Shown: one piece after another, positions 45,878-58,280 of the stretch
Numbering within the stretch: the first letter of the stretch is position 1
How the letters are laid out: every line of letters begins with the position of its first letter
Source: Rhabditophanes sp. KR3021
Lineage: Eukaryota; Nematoda; Chromadorea; Rhabditida; Alloionematidae
Length of the DNA stretch: 64,000 bases
Assembly (NCBI GenBank): GCA_963281155.1
Contig: CAUJLY010000003.1
Location: 4,278,001-4,342,000, forward strand
Reading direction: 5' to 3'
Position numbers and translations under genes: made by a program
The notes under the pieces: generated by a model
Told to the model about the DNA's origin: nothing
The model's input: the letters and a program-made list of their open reading frames with translations, nothing else
Database searches by the model: none

Positions 45878-46756
45878 ATGTTATTTGCTTTTAATTTACT
45901 AAAGTTTATTTGTATTTTAAATGGACTTGTATCTTTTGATGCCTTTGGCACTTTCAGTGACGACTTCAAAAACTACATTATAAAAAATCATAATCAAAGC
46001 TATTTGGAATTGTTTGAACAAAAACAATTGGGTCTTGGTTATTTAGGAAGCTTTGGTGGAAAGTTTAATGATCAAGAAACTTCGAACAAAACACCAATCA
46101 TCTTATTTCACGGAGGGAGTCACATACCCTTTTTTTTTGACACAGCCAAAAAATATTTGATTAAGAGAGGATATAAATTTGGGGATGTTTATGGGATTAC
46201 TATTGACGATGGAGTTCTTAATTTGCTAACTTTTATGGCCGCCGATTGTGAATATGTCAAACTTGTAAGACAGTTTATTAAGCTAGTTTCTGAATACAGA
46301 AAAGATACTCCAAAATTAAACTTGGTTACTTACTCCACAGCTTCTCCGTTTGTAAGAAAAGCTATACTAGGTGGAAAATGCATTGACTCTGGAGAGGAAT
46401 TAGGTCCATCTTTAACCACGAAAATTAACACATTCGTTTCAATCGCTGGACCAAATTATGGATTTGAAAGTTGTAATTATTTGAAATCAGTCACCAGGCA
46501 TTGTAATATGGTAAATGGCATGATTTGTAAATCTAAATTTCTCGTCGACATAAATAATCAAACCTCGAAGTTTGAAGGTAAAAAAACGTACTCAATTTAT
46601 AGTCAATTGGATTGGATCGTTGGGCAGCAATGCTGTGGAAACATATGTTCCGAATTGAAAAATGCAGACAAAAATTACATACTTAATCACTTAGAACATT
46701 TTTCACTTGCTATTAACAGTTTTGATCTAATTTATCATTTATTTAATTATGAATAA
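45878..46756 (+). CDS. Secreted class-2 (EstA/LIPS-type) lipase
   Basis: Extracellular alpha/beta-hydrolase of the family expanded in nematodes as lips genes. Intronless, 292 aa, signal peptide MLFAFNLLKFICILNGLVS. Family motifs: PIILFHGGSHIPFFF (oxyanion region), YGITIDDG, and the nucleophile region LNLVTYSTASPFVRKAILGG, where the usual AYSMG-type elbow reads TYSTAS, so the Gly at the last position is lost but Ser is kept. GPNYGFESC, DWIVG and a terminal His (ILNHLEHFSL) complete the likely Ser-Asp-His triad. Five or more Cys suggest disulfides. Either an active variant or a binding relative. Confidence 0.75.
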   Translation: MLFAFNLLKFICILNGLVSFDAFGTFSDDFKNYIIKNHNQSYLELFEQKQLGLGYLGSFGGKFNDQETSNKTPIILFHGGSHIPFFFDTAKKYLIKRGYKFGDVYGITIDDGVLNLLTFMAADCEYVKLVRQFIKLVSEYRKDTPKLNLVTYSTASPFVRKAILGGKCIDSGEELGPSLTTKINTFVSIAGPNYGFESCNYLKSVTRHCNMVNGMICKSKFLVDINNQTSKFEGKKTYSIYSQLDWIVGQQCCGNICSELKNADKNYILNHLEHFSLAINSFDLIYHLFNYE

Positions 46757-46778
46757 GTTTTATAATAGTTAACAAATA

Positions 46779-46909
46779 TGTATTTAACAATTAAAAACTT
46801 ATATTTAGCAAATAAAAATTTATATTTAGCAATTAAAAATTTATATTTAGTAATTCAACATCTATATTTAACAATTCAAAATCTATATTTAACAATTAAC
46901 GAATATGTT
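46779..46909. repeat. 21-bp tandem repeat, 6 copies
   Basis: Units of the type TTATATTTAGCAATTAAAAAT follow each other. On the plus strand they stay in one open frame and would encode six near-identical heptads (YLTIKNL, YLANKNL, YLAIKNL and so on). It lies 22 bp after the lipase stop, so it is probably 3' UTR or intergenic. Confidence 0.75.
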
Positions 46910-47009
46910 TTATTTTTAGATGATACATATGCATTTAGCACTAATAAAGACTCACTATCTTGATTACATAATAGAAAGTTATTTAACAATACAAAAATTC
47001 GTTTTTTAA

Positions 47010-47888
47010 TTACATAATGGGAATATATCTAACTGTTTCTGGTTCTAAGACTTTGCATTGCTTTACTCGTACCCAATCATTTATCTTTTTATCTGTAATA
47101 TCTTCTCGATCAAAATATATTTTCATTATTTTTGTTATATCTTCTTCGTTTGATTCTATAGCATTTACTATGCCATTAAAATTTGCACACGATTTCTTAA
47201 AAATAGTATTTCCAACATTATTAATCATAGCTTGCAAAACGGACTCAAATTCCACAATTGTTTCCAAAGTACCTTTGCGAAGCATTTCCTTTGCTACTAA
47301 CAATTTAGAAGGAATCTCTAAATCCAAAGCACCAAGCTGAGAACTAAGCAAAAATAACTGAGAATGAATTATTGTACTATTTGCTGCTTCTTTAACAGTA
47401 CCAGCTTGAGGCTTAATTAGTAAATGCGGTGAAATATTTGAATGTGACCAAATATCTGTAATATTATTAATTTTGTAACTGAAAAAGTTTTGCCCATCCA
47501 TTTCACCTTTTCCACAAATTCTATTTTGTTTGGTTGCCGTTACAAGAATTGGCATCATTTCATGAATGCTCACAGGCATGATATATTTGTCCGAAACTAA
47601 GCTAACAACATCCATATCTTCACACTTATTAGTATTTGAATTTTCATAACTAGTTTTAATATGTTCAAAATGCCATGTACTTGGAGTACAATTCAGTTTT
47701 TGAAAACGAAGATCGTATGTTTTGGTATTAGTTACACTACAATCTAACTTGGATGCAGGCTGATATCTAAAATACAAAATTGGCTTGTCGGTTCCGTTGG
47801 AATAAGTTCCTTCATCGGGTTTATAAATGATTAGGCAATTGCATGCATTGTCAATAAGTATTAATGTTAGAAATAAATATAAAATCAT
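47010..47888 (-). CDS. Secreted protein of unknown function (292 aa)
   Basis: Intronless ORF with signal peptide MILYLFLTLILIDNACNC. The mature part has about eight Cys, many N-glycosylation sequons (NGT, NCT, NIT, NST), and no membrane segment. Around residue 150 there is GEMDGQNFFSYKINNITDIW, and a C-terminal helical half (FESVLQAMINNVGNTIFKKS). Not recognised. Neighbours on either side (lipase, receptor subunit) give no functional hint. Confidence 0.65.
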   Translation of the reverse strand: MILYLFLTLILIDNACNCLIIYKPDEGTYSNGTDKPILYFRYQPASKLDCSVTNTKTYDLRFQKLNCTPSTWHFEHIKTSYENSNTNKCEDMDVVSLVSDKYIMPVSIHEMMPILVTATKQNRICGKGEMDGQNFFSYKINNITDIWSHSNISPHLLIKPQAGTVKEAANSTIIHSQLFLLSSQLGALDLEIPSKLLVAKEMLRKGTLETIVEFESVLQAMINNVGNTIFKKSCANFNGIVNAIESNEEDITKIMKIYFDREDITDKKINDWVRVKQCKVLEPETVRYIPIM

Positions 47889-48175
47889 CCTAACTTATAT
47901 TTCATGTGGTAGTTCTTTGGTTTTTATGATAGAATTGGCTAGGGAATGATTCAACTTTTATTTAAAAAATGTCAAATAATATGTGAGTTTTTTAATGCTA
48001 CGTCGAAATAAACTTGTTTAATAAAAAACAAGCAACCTATTTTGGTAAACAAACAGGTCAATTAAATTGGATAAACAAATTATCGCTCATTAAAATTTGA
48101 ATTACACTTCCATCAAATTAATCAAATTTTGAGACTATAAAATCGAATTCATAATACAATGATTACACTTTTTCA

Positions 48176-48603
48176 ATGACCGAACCCTCCATTGAATCTG
48201 GCAAGGTTTACTGCACAGATGCCGAAAACAAAAGACAGCTGAAGAATGCCATCCAATTGGCCAAGGAAACATCTCAAACTTACCATATTCATCGTAAAGA
48301 ATTAAGAAGTAACAAGGCGATTCTACAAGTCTTATCAAAAGGGAACAACGAAGAAACAACTACCACCTCTACTATGTATTTGAAGAATCAGACAACAACA
48401 TGAACGACAATAAAAAGATTAAAACGAAGTTTAAAATGGCAATGATCAATATCGATATAGCTGTCAAAAGTGTCCTTCAACTGAACAATTATGTTGACGA
48501 AAAACAATATGCCCGTATGAATCAACTAGTCAACATTATGAAGCAGGAAAGAAACTACTTACAAGATGTCAGGGATAGCATTGTAACTGAAACAAGCAAT
48601 TAA
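48176..48603 (+). CDS. Small coiled-coil protein with a single-base frame break
   Basis: The first frame from ATG 48176 (MTEPSIESGKVYCTDAENKR, then KNAIQLAKETSQTYHIHRKEL) runs to QVLSK near 48340. From there the overlapping frame reads REQRRNNYHLYYVFEESDNN, then MNDNKKIKTKFKMAMINIDI to the stop at 48603. Both halves are helical, charged and seamlessly continuous in character, while the rest of frame 1 degenerates to Thr repeats. One missing base at the AAAAGGG run at about 48337-48343 explains it; a true shift or two small ORFs are the alternatives. Function unknown. Confidence 0.5.
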
Positions 48604-48867
48604 TTATATTTTAAACATTAACCTATTTTGCCAATCGTGTAATTTTTATTTTATCTCTGATATGTAAATGTAATAGCTATCCAATAAATTATTTGAAAGT
48701 TTAAGTAATTGAATAATAAACAGAACCCATACTTTGTGTATTACTTCATATCCACTTCAAAAGAGATTATCTCTTTAGTCGGGACGATATCGTCTTCACA
48801 CATCCATCTTAACAAATCCCATTTACCAAAACTTATTTATTTTGTAGTTTTGAAAACTTTTCATAGT

Positions 48868-51007
48868 ATGTTTATCCTTAGTCTATTTATCCTAATACCA
48901 AGCTTATCAAATTGCATATCCCCGGAAAATCGTTTATTTGAAGATCTTTTTGGAGAATATAATAAATTAATCAGACCAGTAGCCAATGCTTCACAACCTA
49001 TTGATATATCCTTTAAATTAAAACTATCACAAATCAGAGATGTCAATGAAAGAGAACAAATTATCACTATTAATGGATGGCTTTATCATGAGTGGCATGA
49101 TTATAGGTAGATTTTAGAAATTACATATAACATTTATTTATATTTCAGACTGGAATGGGATCCAATTGAGTACGGAAATGTTACGATGATTCATGTTCCT
49201 GGTATGACCAAAATTTATTAAAAATACCAAAATTAAAATAAAATTACATAAGAAGATGTGTTGTCGAAAATGTTGTTTACAACAACGATAATGTTCAGTG
49301 TAATCAAGCATTGGCAAATTTTCCTTTGATTAAAAATAGTCATTACCATTTCACGAAGTCCTCATTACAAATATATTTGCTAAACATTTTGGTCACTATG
49401 TTTTTTTCAATACTAGTCATAGCCTCATTTAAATAGGTATTAAAGTATTATGCCATTAGACAGTCATAGGACTCATTTTTACAAAACTACTTCTTTTAAT
49501 TGTTGCACTCATACGTAAATATATATAATTGGGCATTTTGATTACGACATATGAATCCTCGCTAAAATTATTTGTCAAGATTTGTAAATATATCTCATAA
49601 TATAAAGATGGGAATAATAAGTTTACACATTTACAGGAGAAATTATCTTTCTGCCCGACATTATACTCTATAATAATGCTCGAAGTACACCTTGGGTGAT
49701 GTTTATATCAAAAGTTGATTTGTATTTCAATGGTACTATTGTTTGGGAACCTCCTGTTGAATATAATTCTGTTTGTTCAATTGATACACAATGGTGTAAG
49801 TTTAAATTAAAATATGTAAATAAGTACTGACTTAAATGTGCAATTAGTTCCATATGATGCTCAAACATGTCTGTACAAATTCGGGTCGTGGTCTTTTAGT
49901 GGATTGGAAATTGACATATCTCCTCCAGATAGAAATACTATGACAATGGTAGAAGATGACGAAGTATGGAATATAAGTTATGCCATAGATATCTCGGAGT
50001 TTATCGAATCAGTAGAATGGGATGTTATAGCTATTGAAGGAATAAAACATCGGAAAAAGTATCCTTGTTGTGACAAGTGGTGGATTGACATTACCTATTA
50101 TATAAATATAAGAAGGAGAAAATTGTACTTTACGTTTTACTTCATAATACCATGTATTATTTTAGCCTCGACTACTTCATTTGTCTTTTACTTACCAAGC
50201 GAAAGTCACAACAAAATCCAATTTTCAGTTTCATTACTAGTTGCATTGACTATCTTTTATTTGCTACTAGTGGAAATAATTCCCCCTACGTCTATTAGTA
50301 TTTCCTTGATTGGCAAATATCTATTGTTCACATTATTAGTAGTATCTATGAGTATTATCTGCACCGTTATAATTTTGAATATACATCATCGTGAAGATCA
50401 AGTTATGCCTCATTATATCAGATACTTTTTTATTCAATTCCTGGGAAAATATATCCTCGTATTTCGAGAATCAGAAGAAGTTAAGCAGCGCAAGAAAGAG
50501 CGATATGATATTCGATTGCCGTCTTTGTCTGTTTTAAGAGTATTAGAACGGCATTTTATGAGGTCACATGGAGAAAGGCTGAAATTAGAACATGTAGAAA
50601 AGACAAGGAACAAGCTGAGAATTATTAACAAAATGTTTGAAGGATTTACGATTACACCAATTACCACACAAACCAACCAGCCAATCTATGAACAAAAAGC
50701 TGATATCTCAGAGATCAACAAAAAAATAGAAAGGGTTGGTTACAATATTCGATTTATTTCAAAATATCTGAAAAAAGCTCGGCTTATTGAAGAGGTAATT
50801 TTATTTTGCACACCATTTGTTTATTCTTGATTTATTTAGCTTGGAGCTGATTGGAGATTTGTAGCAACTGTTTTGGACAGGATTCTTCTTGCTATCTTTT
50901 CAGTAATAATCCTAATTGGCACAGTAATATTTTGTTTCTCTGCACCAAGTTTAAGAGATTCAAGACCTCCTTTAGTTTTGAAAAAATCTTTCATTGATAA
51001 TTATTAA
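48868..51007 (+). CDS. Nicotinic acetylcholine receptor-like Cys-loop channel subunit
   Basis: Pentameric ligand-gated ion channel subunit at the plasma membrane. Exons 48868-49106, 49149-49201, 49637-49795, 49848-50794 and 50840-51007 (521 aa, all in phase). Signal peptide MFILSLFILIPSLSNC; loop A region IIFLPDIILYNNA; Cys-loop CSIDTQWFPYDAQTC with exactly 13 residues between Cys; loop B FGSWSFSGLEIDI; loop C with vicinal cysteines YPCC, the mark of an alpha-type subunit. Four membrane helices: M1 YFIIPCIILASTTSFVF, M2 about FSVSLLVALTIFYLLLVEII, M3 YLLFTLLVVSMSII, M4 in the last exon. The M1-M2 linker lacks the usual -1' Glu (HNK instead of GEK). Confidence 0.88.
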
Positions 51008-52531
51008 GAAATTTTTGAAGACTATTTACTAAATCTCAGCAATTATTAAATGTACATGTTAAATTAAAAATGATCAAATAAATAATTAGAGAGAAAATGA
51101 GGCAGTTTAGAATTTTTTAAATAATTAATATAATAGGTAAAGATTGAGTATCAATGCTAGTTTTCATCCTATTAAACATCTTAACACATCCCCAAATCAT
51201 TTATATGCCCCGTTTTACATCTAATACCATTAATATATTATATCATATTCTATTCCCATATTTAACGTCCAATTGCTTTAGGTTTTAAAAAAACCACAAA
51301 CAATTGGTGGCCACTGATTGTAAAATTCATTCTGATTATAGAGTTAATAAAATTGCTAAGCTACAAATCGTTCCCTTTTGCTATCAAACTTGTTGTTGCT
51401 TGCTGTTATTAGAGATCCACAAGAGTCTACAAGAAAAGATTATTACTAATATTTCAGAATTTAAGTTAACGAAATATAAGGAATAAGTAAAAAGATTTAA
51501 ATGTTTTTAAATGTCATGGATCATTGTACCGATAAACTGTTTTAAAGTGATTGCATGAGCTATACGATAGCGTGTTTGGTATGATGTCATTTGGTCCAAA
51601 AGTGATATTTTTGATTAATTAGTTTTATTACTAAGTGTTGTTTTAACAGGTATTAACAAATATTTTTATTATAGTGTTGCCACCTGTAAAGGGGTCAAAT
51701 TGTTTGAGTTAATTTATGTATTCTAAGTCCCTTGAATAGTGTGATACTAGAGGAGTAAGGTTATTTAATGTGCGTTATTAATAATTATAGTTCTTCGGTC
51801 AGAAGGTAAATTGTGAATTAAATTAAGCCGCGTGTTGAATACTTTGGTAATCTTAACTCGCGTGAAGAATGGGCTCAATTATCTTATAATTTTACTAATA
51901 TAAAACAAAATGTTAAGAATTGTTAAAACGAGATGTTTTATTAATTTGGTTAATAATATTTTTTATTTCTATTTGACATGTCAATTAATGAATTTACCTA
52001 AATATTATTTGATATTTAATTTACCAAATTGTACCTATTTATGTTATTTCAATATCCTGTGTCACTCAAAATTGGCTGACATGTCATTTACATTCACGGA
52101 TAATTAAAAATATTATCTAAAAATATTCATTGTAATTATCTCTCATACAAATAATTGTTCACTTCATTTTTAACAATGATAACCACAACTTATTAATATC
52201 AATTTTCGGGTTATTAAAAGGTAATCCCTATCTTAAGAAATTTATGTCACTTAATCAGTTTGTTTGTTACACAAATCTATTTCCATGTGATCAAAATATT
52301 GTTTGTTTACATCTATTTGATAATCATCTTTGGAATCTCTTTGATATACACATTTATCCTCAATATATTGCTTAATTTTAATTTATTTATTCCATTTGAA
52401 TTCTCACCTTCCCTTTTGTATGCTTTACTCCAATGTAATTCTGGATAACTGTTTTTTGCTTTTAGACATTAATATTTTCTATACAAAAAACACGTGTTGA
52501 ACTGTATGACTAATTTTATTTTTCCAGAACA
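51008..52531. other. 1.5-kb gene-free stretch
   Basis: Very AT-rich. Several short open frames have only low-complexity Phe/Leu/Ile content. It ends with TTATTTTTCCAG at about 52516-52527, an acceptor-like site 4 bp before the ATG of the next gene. Confidence 0.4.
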
Positions 52532-55500
52532 ATGAATTTAGGAGATTTAAAACAAGCCTTTCAGTCAAATTGTCTGTTTAGTCAAACAACGGTATGTTAT
52601 TTACAATAAACCATCATAATCGTACCCATTTTAGGCGTTTTATAAGCTGTTAGACAGAATTGTTGCAACATCAAACGATGCAAAGAAAAGAGTATGTAAC
52701 AAATTTGAGTGATAACACACTCATCAATCAACATTCTTATCTGTTGTTTCTATTTTTAGCAAAAATATGCCGATGTTTACTATGCTTTGTATGTTTCTGA
52801 AAAACCCAATTTAGTGACACTAGCTTTGACACATACGGCTGAATTGGTGGAGAGAAATATTCTGAATAAAGATGTAGTATTAAATGAACTTAAACTGAAT
52901 GTCTTCCAAGGAATATTGAAAACTGAGTATCTTGATTTATTGACTAGTCTATTGAAAGATCAGGCCTTAGTTGACGTTTTGATTTCGATGTTAAAGGCAC
53001 TGGAAGGGAAAGAAGACGTCCAGTTAAAACTATTAAATGTTTTGGAAAATATAGAGTTGCCTTTGGTCATTAATTTGGTCACTTCTATTTTGTATGCGCA
53101 TGCCAAAGACCCTAGAGAAAATGATCCAGACAAAGAATTATTCCATCACTATTTGTCTCCTGTGTTGCGAGTTGGTTTATTGCAAAAATTATTGCTTAGA
53201 TCTGATTACTCAAAAGTGGTGTTTGTAAACTTTATTGAAACCACCTTTGACTGGTTATTTGAAGATCCAATTTACAAGCCTGTTGTACTTAATCACATGA
53301 TTCTTGAATTGAAGCAATTGAAAACTGTGCCTTCACAATGGTGTAAGATTATTTTATACAATTTAAATGATTTTCCGGACCAGATTACTGAAACTGATCA
53401 TTTTCTCAAGTATAATGATGTCATTTTTGATATTTTGGATTTGTTGAAGCGGGGATACAATAAAAAGCTCTATTCAATTATACTTCGTTATGCCGATATT
53501 CTAGGGCATTCAATATTATGCGAAAAGTTGAGTTTACACGCTAATATGCTTGGTTTGAGGGAATCATCTTCATTCAAAAGTGATCCTAAATCAATGAAGA
53601 CTCGAGAGCAATTGAGAGAATTGTCTGTTAAATGTTCGACTGGGACAATTGGCGAAATGAAATCAACTTCCGAGAGTTATAAGTTTGGCTTTAGTTATCT
53701 TAGCAAAATTGCCAGTTCCAATTATAATACATCTCACTACATCAAGGCTTGCTGCTTGGATATTAAAGAAGATAATTTCTTCATTCTTGCAGCCGTCAAA
53801 AACCACATTGAACCTGAGATGATTCCTGAATATTGTAAGGCACTACTTTTAATTAGTCAAAAATTTGGTGAATTAACTTATTTGGTATTTGATCTGTTGT
53901 ATGCAGAAAGCAAGAAGTATTCTCAAGATAGAATATCATTCTTAGTAATTTTCAAACATTTATTGGAATTAAACATGAGTTGCGGTCAAATTCGGAAGAG
54001 TGTGATGCAAATGGCAAAAGAAGTTATCTTGTCTGGTGATATTGAGAAGGAACTAGCAACACTCGAGCTTTTAGGGGACCTAAACTCAAGAGATAGGACA
54101 TTCTTTGATTTAGTAAAGCCTTTCTTTATGGAAGACATCAGAAGTTCAAACCATAATGAAAGAGTATCCTTAGCTAAGATTAAGCAAATTGTACGAATTT
54201 GCGATGAAGATGAAAAGTCTATAGAATTTATTCCTTACTTGCAAGAAAGAATCAATGTTAAAGGCTTCATGAGAACAAATGTACTACAGGCTCTCTGCAA
54301 TTTAGCGAAAAACGAAGGGATGGAATTAGTAGATGCCATTGCTCTTATGAAATCATTGTTTGAAGAATTGACTGATCAGGAAAAAGTCATTTATTGCGAG
54401 GTATTGAGCTGCGTACATCATGACAAAAATGACCAAGAACTTGTTAACGAGTGTATTACCATTCTTTGGCATTTAAAAGATTCGCAATGCGAGATTATTT
54501 CGCAAGCAGCTTGGATAGGTCTTACTAACTTTGTCACTAATTATACCTTGGATGAAATTATCACTGCAGTAAATCTACCTAGTATTTCGCCCGCTGAAAT
54601 ATTAGAGTTGGGAAGAGTTGTCAATGGCACGGACGGAAAGCCTTCTACTTCTACAGGATTAAAATCAAAGTATGGTTTTATCAAGTTTATGCAAAAGTAT
54701 ATTCATTATGACTTAGAGCAAATGGGGAGAACGGCGTACATCACTAAAAGAGAATACAATTTAATTGATGATGTACATGCTGCTGTGAAAAACTTAAATG
54801 TTGATGCTGGAAAATTCTCTGAGAAATTTAGAGCAATGCTTGGTAATTTAGCAGTTAAGTTACCAGAAAAAGAGATTGACTGGTGTAGACTTGCAAACTA
54901 CCTGGATTATTTCAAGATGAAGTATGATCGAAGTTCGATTGACGATATTGAACAATTCAGTAGATATTGTGCTTCTGTCAAACAATTAACTGTTCAGACT
55001 GTCGATGCATGTATCTTTAAAGCAATGGATGATAAGACTGTCCTACATGAAGCTGACATCAAACACGCTATGCTAACTTGCGACGACCAAATCAGGGAGC
55101 AGATGATGAAGTCCTCTGAAAATGGAGCCAAGTATTTATTGTACATTCCGATTTTGCTATCAGTTATTAAGGGGAGAGTTATGATCTACAGACGTGAGCT
55201 AATTGGCCCTTCCGCTTACATTGATGAATCCATGAAAACTTACATGGTTTCTGCCTTTATCAAAATGCTAAATTACTTGGTTCCTGAATACACAGTTGAA
55301 CCAGCTATGGGTAAATTCAGAGTGATCAATTGGGCAACGATTGAAAGAGGGATTTATGATAAGGGAACTTGTTTATTTGCTTTAGCTGCAACTTATTCTC
55401 TCGGTGATGATGGACAGAAAATTTTGATGAGAAGACACTTGGATGTGTGTAGTGAACAAATTCTTGCTATCAACGATACCACCACTGATCGCTTACCGGA

Positions 55501-57076
55501 ATGGGTTCAAAATTTTGCCAACAAAATTCTTTTTAACATTGACTCAGATAGTACAGTTTGCGACATTCTGGAAGACGTCAAAAACGGAGATTTAATTCCT
55601 GAAAGTACTTTTAAGAAAGCTTTTGAACAAGTATCAAATTTCAAGAACTTCCTATGGACTTTTGGTGTGGAAAGTGAATACATCTTTAGAGTTGTAGAAG
55701 CTTTTCCAAGGGATTTAGAAATTGAAACTTCGATGCATGGCCTCTTAAAGAAAGGAAAACCAAATGCTTCTGAAATTTGCATGATGATCAAGTATTTCAA
55801 TAATATGTGCTTACTTAGTCAAATGCGTTGTAAAGTCTACGTTATCAAGAAAATAGACAAATTCTTTACAACAGCCGTTCAGTTTGACGATGATTATCAG
55901 GCTGTCTTGGCTGAGATTGAATCGCTTTACATCAATGCTAAGCAAATTCCAGATATTTCAAAGCCCATAGACTATTCTCACTTGCATGCTTCATCTGCGA
56001 TTAAGTATCTATTCGAATTACTTATTTCTTTGGGACATGAAAATGCCGAATTACAATCATTTGTTCTTGCTTGTGTTGTCGATCAACAAAGATCAGATGG
56101 CAAAGGATTGCCTCCTATCATTTTTGACACAATTTTCTCTTTGAACGATGAAGATTTGGTGTTATTGTGGAAATTAGCCATTTCAAATCAAGAATATGCT
56201 TTATTGTCAAATTTAACCAGTGCGTCTCATATTAAAAAGCTTTCCCAAAAACAAAGAGAAGAATTGGCTAGATATTTGATCAGTACAGGCTTAAGCATCA
56301 ACAATCTGAATATACCCTTTTCCAACAAAAATAACTTGACATTATTATTGTTAGAAGAATCTATGAAGTCTCAGAATAATGGAATAGATGTACGAGTATT
56401 ATTGCCGTATGATTCAAAGATCAAACCTTATTATATTCAACACTTCATAGATAATTTAAATCCAACTTTAAAGTTAGCTGACATCGAAGGCCATATTTTG
56501 AATTACCTTAGCGATGTTAATGCTGAATATTTCAAATACAATACAAATTTTCCTATGATTGGTCTGATTCATGATTTAAAGAAGGATATAATTGAGTATC
56601 CAGTCATTGCTGATAAGCTATTCACCGATCAAGTTCCTTTGAAGTCTTTAATTTTTATATCAATTTTCAAAGAAAAGGACCTTAATACACTAACTCAAAT
56701 GTTTTCTGTATTAGCACAAAATTTGTATGATGCTATTGATGATGAGATGGTACAAAATTTATGGACGTTGTCAAAACTAATGGTTATGGCAGCTGTTATC
56801 AAAGCAAACAAATTTGCCATTTCCTTAGATACTGAAAACGAAGAAGAAATGATGAACTTTATGTGGAAGTCAATGCCCGATTTTTTCACTTATTTGTCTG
56901 AATATTATTCTGATAGTTTGATTGGATATTTCAATGTAATAGATTCTTATTATAGTCGCTTATCTGAACCTAATCCTGAAATCAGGGTCTTACTCAGATT
57001 TTATCTTTCCAAAATCAAAGCTGATGCTTACAGTCGCTTGATGATAAGAAATCTATGGGAAGAAACATGGGCCTGA
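52532..57076 (+). CDS. Giant helical-repeat protein (1,477 aa), possibly focadhesin-like
   Basis: Exons 52532-52591, 52635-52691 and 52760-57076, introns 43 and 68 bp, all phase 0. The protein is all-helical, with HEAT/ARM-like amphipathic repeats throughout (LLTSLLKDQALVDVLISMLK; LATLELLGDLNSRDRTFFDL; ECITILWHLKDSQCEIISQA, then AAWIGLTNF). No signal peptide, membrane segment or catalytic motif. Size, repeat style and the GxCLFALAATYSLG phrase near residue 900 make me think of focadhesin (a SKI-complex-associated HEAT protein), but this is a weak resemblance. Other large helical scaffolds such as tubulin chaperones, Integrator or nucleoporins remain possible. The big third exon has no internal stop, so the gene is intact. 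Confidence 0.75.
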
Positions 57077-57991
57077 ATTTATTATAAATATATATCAATT
57101 AATTAAAATTATCCTATTTAATAAGTATTGTGTCCTTTCATAGAATAAATTTTGTCATTTAATTCAAATTGTGTTATGTTTCAATAATCTCCCAGAAAAC
57201 AATTGGTCACTTTATAACTTCTGATATTATAAAACTATGATCATAATATTACTATTTTACCATGATTAAAACCTACATGAGGTCAGCTAAATGTTATTTT
57301 TAATAATGAGGTCAATTGAAGATGACCAACTATCTACGAAAGCAAATATGATTGTCCAAAATATGTAGATAATTTGAGACTTAAAATCATTTCCCTTGGA
57401 TTTGGCAGCAATAAAATTATCCCATTCACAAGTCAAAAATAACTAACGATTTTTTCGGCGGATGAAGAAGTCGATGTTATGAGTTTGCCAGAGAATCGGT
57501 TCTTTGCCTAAATATAATTAAAACGGGCTGGAGCATAATGGAACGCGTAGTTTACAAAGATGTCAGTTTAAGGATAATAAAGAACCGATTTCAGCGATAG
57601 AAAGGAGTGCTAGAAATATGAGGTTATCTGTCATAAATATTTGCATGAGTCGTTCCTAAGGCGTTTATCAATGGTATTTGAAGAAAAGGAAAATACACGA
57701 AGAACTATCAGTGAAGAATGCAATATGAAACGGGATTTTTTAAAAATTGGCCAGACTTTTATTCACTCCTTTTTAGTTTTTGATCATACTCTCGTTGTGT
57801 TTATTAATAAAAATAAAATTTATTTTATCTTGTGTAGTTTTTAATTGTTTATGGAATTGTACAAAATTATAATTGTATCTAAAGTTACAGAAAGGTTTAA
57901 ACTTTTTCAGACAGAGTACATTTAAATCATTTAATAAATTTTATTACTACCAGAATCTTCTAACAATATGTAAACAACTAATAATAATAAT
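57077..57991. other. Intergenic with a 12-bp inverted repeat
   Basis: No gene supported. A 67-codon plus-strand frame at 57641 (MHESFLRRLSMVFEEKEN) has no recognised motif. See the separate inverted repeat entry. Confidence 0.35.
57494..57590. repeat. 12-bp perfect inverted repeat, 73-bp spacer
   Basis: AATCGGTTCTTT at 57494-57505 is matched by its exact reverse complement AAAGAACCGATT at 57579-57590. It could form a hairpin or be the ends of a tiny terminal-inverted-repeat element. No flanking target duplication was evident. Confidence 0.5.
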
Positions 57992-58280
57992 TCATGAGAA
58001 GCCGGAATGGTCTCCGTGAGAAGAGCTAACTTGTGACATAAGTCTATTTTGCAAAATCTTAGAAACCAAATTCCAGGATTCCATGTATCTATCTGAGCAT
58101 CTGGCAAGGCATTGTTGCTCAGTCTTTGACAAAGTGTCTCCAGGATAGGTAATGCAAGAAGTAGTGCATTTCTCAGAAATTTCCTAAACAATTTATCAAT
58201 AAGCACAAATATTATTTTGATTACCGTGATCAAAGTTTGAGCATTTTGCAATTGCGATTGTTGTTGAACTCCAGCAATAA
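57992..58280 (-). CDS. TIMM13: TIMM13 (Tim13) small TIM chaperone, first exon uncertain
   Basis: Intermembrane-space chaperone that, with Tim8, guides hydrophobic precursors to the inner membrane. Two exons are clear: 58225-58280 (VIAGVQQQSQLQNAQTLIT) and 57992-58183 (EISEKCTTSCITYPGDTLSK, then TEQQCLARCSDRYMESWNLV, ending HGDHSGFS). The twin CX3C motif (CTTSC...CLARC) with DRYMESWN is diagnostic (human CFRKC...CIAMCMDRYMDAWN). The intron is 41 bp. No ATG lies directly upstream of 58280. A candidate first exon is at about 59232-59311 (MDGMLDLEQIKKLTPEQQRQ), which would place a GIY-YIG reading frame on the other strand inside the first intron. Its GTTAGT donor, however, leaves a phase one base off. 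Confidence 0.8.

Noticed and set aside
51304..52448. Several short plus-strand ORFs in the 1.5-kb gap
   Set aside because: Phe/Leu/Ile/Asn-rich translations typical of AT-rich noncoding DNA.
57641..57844. 67-codon ORF as a transposase remnant
   Set aside because: No transposase motif or terminal repeats beyond the small inverted repeat; not supportable.
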